Source: Leptolyngbya sp. KIOST-1
GTDB lineage: Bacteria > Cyanobacteriota > Cyanobacteriia > Phormidesmidales > Phormidesmidaceae
Direction: 5' to 3'
DNA: 64,000 nucleotides
Assembly: GCF_000763385.1 (NCBI RefSeq)
Contig: NZ_JQFA01000004.1
Location: forward strand, 806,001 to 870,000
Made by a program: the position numbers and the translations under genes
Notes under the pieces: model-generated
Database searches by the model: none
What the model saw: only the letters and a program-made list of their open reading frames with translations
Told to the model about the DNA's origin: nothing
In this document: positions 52,677 through 59,910 of the stretch, piece after piece
How the letters are laid out: every line of letters starts with the position of its first letter
Position numbering within the stretch: the first letter of the stretch is position 1

Positions 52677-52726
52677 TCACTACCCATCCCCCCTCCCCCC
52701 CATCCACCCATCCCCCCTCCCCCCCA
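52677..52726. repeat. C-rich tandem tract abutting a start codon
   Basis: ATCCCCCCTCCCCCCC units separated by ATCCACCC, ending directly at the ATG of the next gene. The tract leaves no room for a Shine-Dalgarno sequence. Confidence 0.85.
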
Positions 52727-53220
52727 TGCCCATCTCCTTCGCCAGCAACGTCCAGGCCCTCACCTACACCAAAGTCGCCGACTACCTGCAAACCGCCGCC
52801 CTGTTCAAAGACAACCTGCGAGCCTACGGTGACATCCCCCGCTTCGACGTGCTCTACGGCTCTACCCTGGTCGAAATCGAGGTGTTGCCCTGGGAAGTTC
52901 ATCCCTGGGAAAAGGCCGACCTGGCGACGGTGCGGGCCACTAGCTGCGTCACCATCGGCAGCACCATCGACCACGAACTGATGCACTTTTTGCTCACCGA
53001 AAACCGCCGCATGCGGTTTGGGGCTTTTCACCTCGACGAAGCCAACCAGGTGCTGTTTGCCGAGAGCGTTCTGGGCGGCGAAAACATGGATCTGATGGAG
53101 CTTCAGACCTGCATTCTCTCCGTCGTCACCATCGCCGACACCTACGACGACATCATCGCCCAGCGCTTTGGCGGGAAGCGGGCCATCGATCGCCTGGAGC
53201 AGAGGGCGATCGCCCCTTAG
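52726..53220 (+). CDS. YbjN/T3SS-chaperone-like protein
   Basis: 164 residues. An alpha/beta fold reads ALTYTKVADYLQTAALFKDNLRAYGDIPRFDVLYGSTLVEIEVLPWE, then VRATSCVTIGSTIDHELMHFLLTENRRMRFGAFHLDEANQVLFAESVLGGENMDLMELQTCILSVVTIADTYDDIIAQRFGG. It matches cyanobacterial YbjN/CesT-type chaperone-like proteins. It probably binds peptides or partner proteins. The C-rich repeat immediately precedes the ATG. It lies 120 bp downstream of devA on the same strand. Confidence 0.8.
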   Translation: MPISFASNVQALTYTKVADYLQTAALFKDNLRAYGDIPRFDVLYGSTLVEIEVLPWEVHPWEKADLATVRATSCVTIGSTIDHELMHFLLTENRRMRFGAFHLDEANQVLFAESVLGGENMDLMELQTCILSVVTIADTYDDIIAQRFGGKRAIDRLEQRAIAP

Positions 53221-53254
53221 GAGAGGCCCCAGGGAGCGCTCTATACGGGCCGAA

Positions 53255-53370
53255 CAAGACCAAAGGTATGAAGCAGCCGTACCCAAGCCTTACCCTATGG
53301 CCGCTCACTCCGGGCTGTTGCCAGGGTATCTGGTCATCCCCAGGGGGAACGGCCAACGGCAAAGCTTATA
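53255..53370 (-). pseudogene. Decayed copy of the start of the 109-aa membrane gene
   Basis: GGTATGAAGCAGCCGTACCC followed by TATGGCC...GTATCTGGTCA and AACGGC resembles 56757-56890, which holds the N-terminus and leader of the membrane protein at 56464-56793. On the minus strand the shared part codes an R-L-....-F-..-L-V-F-like start. No intact frame continues, so this is a relic. Confidence 0.45.
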
Positions 53371-53862
53371 ACCCAAAGCCCCTTCAGCTTCATGCAGGTT
53401 TTGGGCGATCGCCTTTGCAGAACGGTGCCGCCAGGCTTAGAAAAATGACTCAATGATGCCTTGCGCGGATCACCCGTTCTGCCCACAACCCTTGGAGTAG
53501 TAACCTTTCCGTGAGCTAGTGGAAGTTACTTGATCGCCATACCAGGGCCAGCCAAGTACCTTAACACAAATTTAATAAATCAGGGAAATTACTTAAACAA
53601 AACAAAAAGTTGTATTTCCAAAAAATACTCAACCTCGATTTTAACCATAAGGTTTGGATAATAGATATGCTTCTACCAAAGCCTGGTTTTTAATCGCCCT
53701 ACACCTCATTTGCTCACATAGCCAATTCGCAAACGGCCTAGACGGTCTTGTAGCCTGAAATACAATTTTATCCGCGGATCGACAAATTATTTCTGTAAAA
53801 GAGTGGCTCGATCACACTGTTTGGCACACCATTGAATAAGTTGACAAGCAGCGATCGAATTG
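53371..53862. other. AT-rich gene-free stretch
   Basis: About 490 bp of strikingly AT-rich DNA compared with its surroundings, with no usable frame, tRNA or known repeat. It precedes the IS630-type end at 53863 and is part of the atypical 53-56.5 kb segment. Confidence 0.5.
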
Positions 53863-53882
53863 TATAGCTATAGCCACTTAGG

Positions 53883-53983
53883 TTAGGACACCGCTTGCTT
53901 GAGGACAGCCTCAATAGCGGCCCGCAGGCCATCGTCGTGGGGGAGGGCTTTTCGGATCCGGCTTTTCAACCACCCCCAGCACT
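53883..53983 (-). pseudogene. C-terminal fragment of IS630 transposase
   Basis: Reading on the minus strand gives CWGWLKSRIRKALPHDDGL, then RAAIEAVLKQAVS and a stop. This is the conserved end of IS630/Tc1-type transposases (W-x-W-L-K-x-R-I-R-K). It is cut off exactly where the 794-bp repeat begins at 53984. Confidence 0.75.
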
Positions 53984-54777
53984 AGCGGACTCGTTTGATT
54001 CAGGCTGAAAGCTTGGTGGTCAGGGGCTCATGGGTGGAGCACCGCTGATGTTTCTAACGATAGGGGCAAACTTTGGGCCTGTCTTTACAGAAAAGTATGC
54101 AGATGGGTAGGGTTGGCTGCCCTCAAGAGTATGGTGATGGGCTCAAGGTATGGTCTTGGCCATACCTGGGCGGAATCGGGGGCGATCGCCCCTACGAGAG
54201 CCTGAGGATCGAAGCCATCCTGGGGCTGCCAACGGCTCAAAAGTCTACTCTGATCGCCCTGGGGGCATAGGGGACGAAATAGAGTCCGGCCATTGACTAA
54301 ACTACACCGTTCAGTTAAATTTTTGACAACAGCCCTTTCGCTACGGTTTGGGCTGAGGTTATGGGCTGTTAGCCTCACATTTGTGTCTTGCCCCTGTTAC
54401 GTCTATGTCTATCAACCCTGATCAACCCTGGAGAAGGCCGAGTTTTTGGCTTTTAATTGGTGCTCTACTGATTGTGGGCACTGGCTCTACCCTGGCCGTT
54501 CGCAACGTTTTGCAAACCCGCCAGGCGGCCCGAGAGCAGGCCGAGCTACCGCCCCCCCGCCAGGTTAAGGTGGTGGCCCTGGGTCGGGTTGAGCCCGCCA
54601 GTCGGGTGATCGACGTCGCCCCGTCGGAGTCGGGCCGCATTGAGCGCCTGGAGGTGCAAAGGGGCGATCGCGTTGAGGCGGGCCAGATTCTCGCCTACCT
54701 CGACACCTACGATGTGCGCCGGGCCGAGCGCGATGTGGCCGCCAGTCAGCTGGCCGAGGCCCGCGCCCAGCTGGAGG
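53984..54777 (+). repeat. 794-bp direct repeat, copy 2
   Basis: Apparently identical to 47891-48684. Both ends abut IS630 transposase sequence. It carries the exporter promoter region, the operator-like palindrome (54300-54316) and the first 124 codons of devB. Confidence 0.93.
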
Positions 54778-54812
54778 AGGCGCTAGGCTGCCAGTGGCGG
54801 CTTTACGCTTGA
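54405..54812 (+). pseudogene. Truncated devB (first 124 codons fused to IS sequence)
   Basis: The frame is identical to devB through AEARAQLE, then reads EALGCQWRLYA in IS630 DNA and stops. The 135-residue product would keep the membrane anchor, first lipoyl half and the start of the coiled coil but lack everything else. It retains a full copy of the promoter. It is probably a non-functional by-product of the duplication. Confidence 0.85.
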
Positions 54813-54936
54813 GCCACAAGTCGATGGTGTTGCGACTGATCCCAAAAACAACACTGGCTTCGCTCTTCTTCATCCCATCCAGTTCGATGGCGTTGATGAC
54901 CTTTTGTCGCAAATCGAGGCTGTAGGGTTTGGCCAT
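54778..54936 (-). pseudogene. N-terminal fragment of IS630 transposase
   Basis: From ATG 54936 the frame gives MAKPYSLDLRQKVINAIEL, then the helix-turn-helix KKSEASVVFGISRNTIDLWLKRKAATGSLAP. This is the canonical start of IS630-family transposases. After SLAP the frame enters the inverted devB segment, so the protein is truncated. Confidence 0.82.
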
Positions 54937-55099
54937 GGCATGCAGGGGGAGATGGCGTTACCTCTAAATTATGTCCTAATCAGGCTGGCTATAGCTATAT
55001 ATCCTGCTCTAAAAATTTTTGCTTAGATTGCTCTATTGACATTGGTGAACAGTAAGTCAATTTCATTGATCTTTTAATAATTAAAATATAGGCTGGTCA

Positions 55100-56236
55100 A
55101 TGCTTAAGAACCTCTCACAAAAATGGCTTGTCCAAGAGTCAGCTATTACCTTTGACTCCTGGCCAATGACTCACCAGAACGCCAATCAATTTTTTATGTA
55201 TATAGACAAGCAGCTAATTCCCTTGGATGTACACGATCCAAATTTACCTTCTGGTTGCTTTGTTGAGTATTTTGGCAAGGCGTTGCAAGTCGTCGATAAC
55301 GCTCTGAATAATCAGGGACTTGTTTTTTATCTCACCATGACCGAAATGGAGGAAATGCCTTCCTATGGTGCCAATGTTTTTGTGCTGATACTGGGAGATG
55401 AACTCTACCGGTTGCCAAGTTACATCGATCGCGTGGGAGGTGTTTTTAAGTGCTACGGTACTCATCAAATTCGTGAGCAGCTCAATCTATTTCGACCGCT
55501 TCTAAGGCCATCTTATTTGAAACTTTTGATTCTTGCTCAGGTGGCCAAAAACCTTGGCCATCGCTTGGTCAGAAAAATTCGTCATAGACTTAGAAAAATC
55601 AAAACCTTGCTTTTTGATGATCGAAAACTGGTTCCTGTATACGACATTCCGCTAGGTTATTTCAATTCTGAGAATCTGCCTATCAAACCCATGGCCAGTC
55701 GCACCTGCGATGTGTTCTTTGATGGCAGCATAATTCATCATGAGTACCCGGTTTGGTCGTTGAGGTACTGGTCCAAAACGCCAAAGGCCCATGCCCGAGA
55801 GCAGATGGTGGCGAAGTTAAAAGAGTTTGGTGCTGAAAACCCCCAGTTTCAAGTTCACTTAGCCCTCGCCGTCGGTTTTTCTGGCTTCCAGAACACGGCA
55901 GAAAATACCTATAGCCAAAATTTAATGAACGCCAAAATTTGCCTTGCTCCCAGAGGCACTACTTTGGAAACCTATAGGCTCTTTGAGGCTATGCGCTATG
56001 GCTGCGTCATTATCGTAGAATCTCTGCCGTCTCGGTGGTTTTACGATGGGGCTCCCATTATTCAAATTGGCAACTGGCAAAACTTGGGCCCAGTGCTAGA
56101 CAAACTGCTTAACAATCCCACCCTGCTAGAGACCCTCCATCAGCAGACCCTGGATTGGTGGGAAACAAAGTGCTGTGAAAAAGTGGTGGGCAAGTACATT
56201 GCCGATGAGATCAACGCGCTAAGGCTAAGGTTCTAG
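55100..56236 (+). CDS. Exostosin-like glycosyltransferase (GT47-type), AT-rich
   Basis: 378 residues, soluble. The C-terminal half has the exostosin pattern: RTCDVFFDGSI, then NAKICLAPRGTTLETYRLFEAMRYGCVIIVESLPSRWFYDGAPIIQIGNWQNL, with a conserved acidic residue in RLFEAM for sugar-nucleotide binding. The N-terminal half is unassigned. Codon and base use are clearly more AT-rich than in the neighbouring genes. It lies between the IS630 remnant and an IS-like relic at 56236. Horizontal acquisition is likely. Donor and acceptor sugars are unknown. Confidence 0.7.
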   Translation: MLKNLSQKWLVQESAITFDSWPMTHQNANQFFMYIDKQLIPLDVHDPNLPSGCFVEYFGKALQVVDNALNNQGLVFYLTMTEMEEMPSYGANVFVLILGDELYRLPSYIDRVGGVFKCYGTHQIREQLNLFRPLLRPSYLKLLILAQVAKNLGHRLVRKIRHRLRKIKTLLFDDRKLVPVYDIPLGYFNSENLPIKPMASRTCDVFFDGSIIHHEYPVWSLRYWSKTPKAHAREQMVAKLKEFGAENPQFQVHLALAVGFSGFQNTAENTYSQNLMNAKICLAPRGTTLETYRLFEAMRYGCVIIVESLPSRWFYDGAPIIQIGNWQNLGPVLDKLLNNPTLLETLHQQTLDWWETKCCEKVVGKYIADEINALRLRF

Positions 56237-56440
56237 GGCGTGTTATCAATTGCGGCCTACACCCGGTATAGCCATCGCCAGGACCATTAGGACATGACCC
56301 AAGCCCCTGAATCGATGGCTATACGCCATTGCGCCGCCCCAGTTTTTGCCTTTGGATGAGGCCAATGTCCTAAGCGCAATGGCCACCGCTATGTACCAAG
56401 CATTGCTGTCCTCGAAGCGCCCAGCCATCCCCGCTGTAGC
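56236..56440 (-). mobile_element. IS relic with GGGCGTGTTATCAATTG end and 12-bp palindrome
   Basis: It begins at the end of the glycosyltransferase gene with GGGCGTGTTATCAATTGCGGC and shares CCCGGTATA with the MITE at 38546. GTATAGCCATCG (56266-56277) and CGATGGCTATAC (56313-56324) form a perfect inverted repeat. A minus-strand frame with RFEDSNAWYIAVAIALRTLA resembles the last helix of IS5-type transposases, but this is weak. Confidence 0.5.
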
Positions 56441-56463
56441 GGTCTACTCCTACAACCGTGCCC

Positions 56464-56793
56464 TTAACTCAATAGCAACCGTACCAGCAGCAGCAGACAG
56501 GCCACCCCCAGCAACGGGGTAGAGATGGCCACGACCCGGGCCGAGAGCCAGGGCGGCAGATAAATATCCTGGATGGTTTGCCCTGGCGGGGTCAGAGTTT
56601 CGGCCCAGGTTCGCAGGGGACAGCGAAAGCCGTTGCCAGCATAGATCACGACCTCAATGGTGATGAGTGCGAAGGCGATCGCCGTCCAGAGGGTGAGTTG
56701 ATTCGCGAGGCCGCAGTACAGCAGGAAGAGAATGGCCCCGAACATCACCACAAAAACGAGGGTATGAAATAGCCGTACCCAGACTAACCGCAT
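56464..56793 (-). CDS. Small multispan membrane protein
   Basis: 109 residues with three likely spans: VRLFHTLVFVVMFGAILFLLYCGL (7-30), LWTAIAFALITIEVVIYA (35-52) and VVAISTPLLGVACLLLLVRLLLS (87-109). A soluble loop contains NGFRCPLRTWAETL. No family was recognised with certainty. A decayed copy of its start region lies at 53255-53370. Confidence 0.65.
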   Translation of the reverse strand: MRLVWVRLFHTLVFVVMFGAILFLLYCGLANQLTLWTAIAFALITIEVVIYAGNGFRCPLRTWAETLTPPGQTIQDIYLPPWLSARVVAISTPLLGVACLLLLVRLLLS

Positions 56794-56954
56794 GGCTTCT
56801 CCCTCCAGGTCTGCTGCTTCTATGGTATCTGGTCACCCAGGTAACCCTGTTCACCACAAGGGGCACCGCTAACGGAAGGCTTAAGACCCCAGCAGCCAGG
56901 ACAGGAAATGTTGTCTCCGGGGGAATAAAGGTGTGTAGCAGAGCTAGCGCTGAT

Positions 56955-58211
56955 CTATTCCAAACCCTGAAAAATGTGTTGGGTGGTGAGTAGGGCGCTG
57001 AGCCCGACAAAGCCATGGCAGCGGCCTCGCTGGGCGGTCATGCCGAGCGCGATCGCGGCGGACTGGGCCGGATTGCGGACAAAGCGGGGGGAGGTGTTGA
57101 TGTAGGCCACGGCGCTGGTGGCCAGCTGGGCGAAGCGGCTGCCCTCAGCGTAGGATTCGGTGGCAATGGCGTTGGCGTGGCCACTGCTGTGGCGGTTGAT
57201 CAGGGCCGCGGCGGCCTGCACGTCCTCTACCGCTCGCAGGGCAACCGTTTTGCCCAAAAAAGGACGATTCCAGTCGGCGGCAGCGGCGGGCTTGACATCG
57301 GGGAGTTCCCCCAGCAGGGCCTCGTCGGCCAGCACCTCAAAGTCCTGATCCCACAGGGTGTGGCAGAACTGGGCCAGGGTAGAGGCGCTGCAGCTCCGGT
57401 GAACCAGCACTTTTTCGATGGCGTTGACAGCGTCGGGGTCGCCCCGGTGGCTGTCTAGCACCATGTGGGTTACGGTGCTGAGCTGACCGGAGGCCGACCA
57501 GTAGAGGTAGCAGTTGCCCATGGCGGTGGGTAGCACGGGCACCCCGGCCTGACGCACCACCTGCTGCACCAGACCAGGCCGCCCATAGGGAATGATCAGA
57601 TCGATACCGGGGTCCTGCAGCAACCAGGAGCGGGCGACATCCCCCTGCTCCTCGGTCAGGGAAAAGACGCACTCCTGGGGCAGGCCCACCTGGTCGAGAG
57701 CCTGGTGGATCGCCTGCAAAATGACCTGGTTGCTCTGACTGGCCTCGTTGCTGCCCTTCAAAATCAGGCCGTTGCCCGTGCGCAGGCTCAACCCCGCCGC
57801 GATCGCCGCCAGGTCAGGAAAGGCTTCGTAAACCAGGCCCACGACCCCCAGGGGAACGACCTGGCCATAGCCCACGGTGGCTTTGCTCAGCCGACTGGGG
57901 GCGGGGTGCAAGAGCCCGCGCGGATCCCCCAGATAGGCCAGACGGCGCAACATTTTGGCGGTGGTCTGCAGGCGCTCGGGGGTGAGTTTGAGCCAGTCGA
58001 GCACCCGCTCGGGCACAGCCATGTCCAGACTGGCCTCCAGATCGAGGGTATTGGCCTCCAGGATGTCGTCCAGGCAGGCTTCAAGGGTGGTGGCAACAGT
58101 TTCGAGCAGGTGGCTCTGAGCCTCGGCTCCGGCGCTGACCAGCACCCGGCTGGCCTGGCGCACCTGCTCAACCGCAGCGCTGAAGTCTGCCTGGGTGGCT
58201 AGATTCACCAT
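56955..58211 (-). CDS. ProA-like glutamate-5-semialdehyde dehydrogenase paralogue lacking the catalytic Cys
   Basis: 418 residues, full-length ProA fold: GQVVPLGVVGLVYEAFPDLAAIAAGLSLRTGNGLILKGSNEA (nucleotide binding), IDLIIPYGRP, and the terminal VAYINTSPRFVRNPAQSAAIALGMTAQRGRCHGFVGLSALLT. In active ProA the motif RP-x-x-C-N-x-x-E-T-L-L-V-H supplies the nucleophile. Here it reads DPDAVNAIEKVLVH, with Val262 at the Cys position. Classical gamma-glutamyl phosphate reduction is therefore doubtful. Some cyanobacteria carry two proA-type genes, and this may be the divergent one. It starts 4 bp after the gene at 58216. Confidence 0.8.
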   Translation of the reverse strand: MVNLATQADFSAAVEQVRQASRVLVSAGAEAQSHLLETVATTLEACLDDILEANTLDLEASLDMAVPERVLDWLKLTPERLQTTAKMLRRLAYLGDPRGLLHPAPSRLSKATVGYGQVVPLGVVGLVYEAFPDLAAIAAGLSLRTGNGLILKGSNEASQSNQVILQAIHQALDQVGLPQECVFSLTEEQGDVARSWLLQDPGIDLIIPYGRPGLVQQVVRQAGVPVLPTAMGNCYLYWSASGQLSTVTHMVLDSHRGDPDAVNAIEKVLVHRSCSASTLAQFCHTLWDQDFEVLADEALLGELPDVKPAAAADWNRPFLGKTVALRAVEDVQAAAALINRHSSGHANAIATESYAEGSRFAQLATSAVAYINTSPRFVRNPAQSAAIALGMTAQRGRCHGFVGLSALLTTQHIFQGLE

Positions 58212-58215
58212 CGTC

Positions 58216-58650
58216 TTACCGCCGAGAGGCCAGCCAGAACATGCCCACTACCGCTAGCGATACCGCCAGGGTGGTCAGCAGTCGGGCAATGGATTGGGCG
58301 CCATCGGGGGTTTGCAGGGTGGCCAGCAGCAAAAAGAAGACCATCACCCCAAAGGCCGCCAACACCACCAGGGGGAGATAGCTAACGCTGAGGGACGAGC
58401 GATCGAGCCGCCACTGCTGGCCCGTCCAGCGCCAGATGCGCTTGTAAGGGTAGTGGGTGGAGAGCTGCTCAATCACGTAGCCGTCGTCCTGGACGACAAA
58501 AATCTGTTGGCAGCGATCGCAGCCAAAGGCCTCAGTCAGCGTAATCGGCTTAATACAGCCATTGCGGCGACAGGGGCAGGGATAGTCGGCATTTTGGTCG
58601 ATCTTCTGGCTTTTGTAGGTACGCACAGCACTGCCAGTGGGGAACAACAT
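58216..58650 (-). CDS. Zinc-ribbon two-span membrane protein
   Basis: 144 residues. The N-terminal part carries YPCPCRRNGCIKPITLTEAFGCDRCQQIFVV, with Cys spacing like a small zinc ribbon (CPC...C...CDRC). It is followed by a Trp-rich stretch (YKRIWRWTGQQWRLDR). Two membrane helices come next (LPLVVLAAFGVMVFFLLLATL; LLTTLAVSLAVVGMFWLA). It is a cyanobacterial conserved hypothetical, probably cotranscribed with the ProA-like gene 4 bp downstream. Function unknown. Confidence 0.75.
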   Translation of the reverse strand: MLFPTGSAVRTYKSQKIDQNADYPCPCRRNGCIKPITLTEAFGCDRCQQIFVVQDDGYVIEQLSTHYPYKRIWRWTGQQWRLDRSSLSVSYLPLVVLAAFGVMVFFLLLATLQTPDGAQSIARLLTTLAVSLAVVGMFWLASRR

Positions 58651-59006
58651 GGGCTGCTATCCCAAGTCCAGCTGGGGCTCTGGAGATGTGCCCGTGGGAA
58701 AACTCCACCGCTGAACCTGGATGGGGTTCTAGTCCCATCATGTAGCCCCATCATTCTGACACATTAACCAAAACCTCCTCTGAAAAACAACTAGCTGAGA
58801 TAGGTAGATTGGCCAACCGGCTCAAAACGGTAAGTTTAGGTTTAGATGTAGCGACAGCGGCTTGAAATTTTGGGGACAACCGTGCTAGTTAAAAGCTACT
58901 TAACTATGCGACTCCTGTTCTTGCCCAGGGCAGGGGTCTCCACTATCGGGTTCCTGACATAAACCCCTGGCCCCGATCCCCTCACCCCTACGGACAGGAT
59001 GTTGTT

Positions 59007-59714
59007 ATGGCTACCGAGCGCCTGGAGACGGCCATGAGAAATTTTCAGCACGTCAATCAGATGGTGGAACGCTACACCCGCCTGTGCCGTGCCTACGTCA
59101 GTTTGTCCGAGCGATTTCACCAGCTCGATGTGGACCACATGACGCTGAAAGGGCAGGTCGTTCCCCTGCTCAAGGCGCTCCAGGAGCACCAGGCCAAGCT
59201 AAAAGCCGTCGAGGCCGAAAATTTCCAGCTCCAGTCCGATCGCGACCAGCAGGAGGCGCGGCTTCAGGCCGCCCTCGACCAGCAGGAGGCCAAACACCGC
59301 CAGGAGCTGCAGCAGCTCACCAAGACCTACGAAGAGCAGCTGCAGAACCTCTCCAGCCATGTTGCTGAGCTTCAGCCCCTGGAGCAGTTGCTCAGCGGGG
59401 ATACCCACCACGAACTCAGCATTGCCGAAGAGCAGATGGAGCTGGTCGAAACCACACTTCAAGAAATTGAAGAGGACAGCTCCCCCGACCTCTCGGACGA
59501 GGAAAAAGCCCTGCTGGCGGCCTACCGCTCTGACCCAGCAGCCTTCCTGGTGGCCGCCGCCGCTCCCGTGGGGGGTGAGCCCCTGGACAGTGAGCTTCTG
59601 GACAGTGATCTTCTGGGCAGTGAGCTGCCGAACAGTGGGGCAGAGGCCGAGGAACCCGTCGCCGTGGGGCACTACTACTACGATGACCCGGTATCTGACG
59701 CATTCAGGGCCTAG
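59007..59714 (+). CDS. Coiled-coil protein with acidic C-terminal repeats
   Basis: 235 residues. Residues 1-130 form a long coiled coil (VNQMVERYTRLCRAYVSLSERFHQLDVDHM; LQAALDQQEAKHRQELQQLTKTYEEQLQNL). The acidic C-terminus contains a short tandem repeat (LDSELLDSDLLGSELPNSG) coded by 15-bp DNA units with GACAGTGA, and ends YYYDDPVSDAF. No signal peptide or membrane span. Unknown function; possibly a scaffold protein. Confidence 0.7.
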   Translation: MATERLETAMRNFQHVNQMVERYTRLCRAYVSLSERFHQLDVDHMTLKGQVVPLLKALQEHQAKLKAVEAENFQLQSDRDQQEARLQAALDQQEAKHRQELQQLTKTYEEQLQNLSSHVAELQPLEQLLSGDTHHELSIAEEQMELVETTLQEIEEDSSPDLSDEEKALLAAYRSDPAAFLVAAAAPVGGEPLDSELLDSDLLGSELPNSGAEAEEPVAVGHYYYDDPVSDAFRA

Positions 59715-59850
59715 GGTGGGTCATCAATTGTGGTCAGAACCCCCAAGGGGCGTTCCTGAACACAGGTATAAATCAAAAATTCAATGCCTCTCGTAGGGGC
59801 AAACGACCGTTTGCCCCTACCCAAATTCATGCCTCAATTCTGCAACGCCG
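59713..59850 (+). repeat. MITE-like end plus GGGGCAAACG repeat, copy 2
   Basis: Starts with GGGTGGGTCATCAATTGTGG (a variant of the GGGCGTGTCATCAATTG end) and continues into the 95-bp repeat shared with 31815-31915, including the TAGGGGCAAACG/CGTTTGCCCCTA hairpin. The neighbouring arrangement suggests both pieces may belong to one larger element. Confidence 0.6.
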
Positions 59851-59910
59851 CCCCAAGGTATTAGCGTTGTGACGCCCAATCTAAGAAGATGACTGAGGCC
59901 CTGGGCCATC

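Larger units (their letters stand above)
53863..54999 (-). mobile_element. IS630-type element with replaced centre
   Basis: The terminal inverted repeats are visible: TATAGCTATAGCCAC...TTAGGACA at 53863-53890 and the inverted TGTCCTAAT...GGCTATAGCTATA at 54972-54999. The transposase N-terminus (54778-54936) and C-terminus (53883-53983) lie inside. The central part of the gene is missing and the 794-bp devB segment stands in its place. Total length (about 1.13 kb) is still that of a normal IS630 element. Confidence 0.75.
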
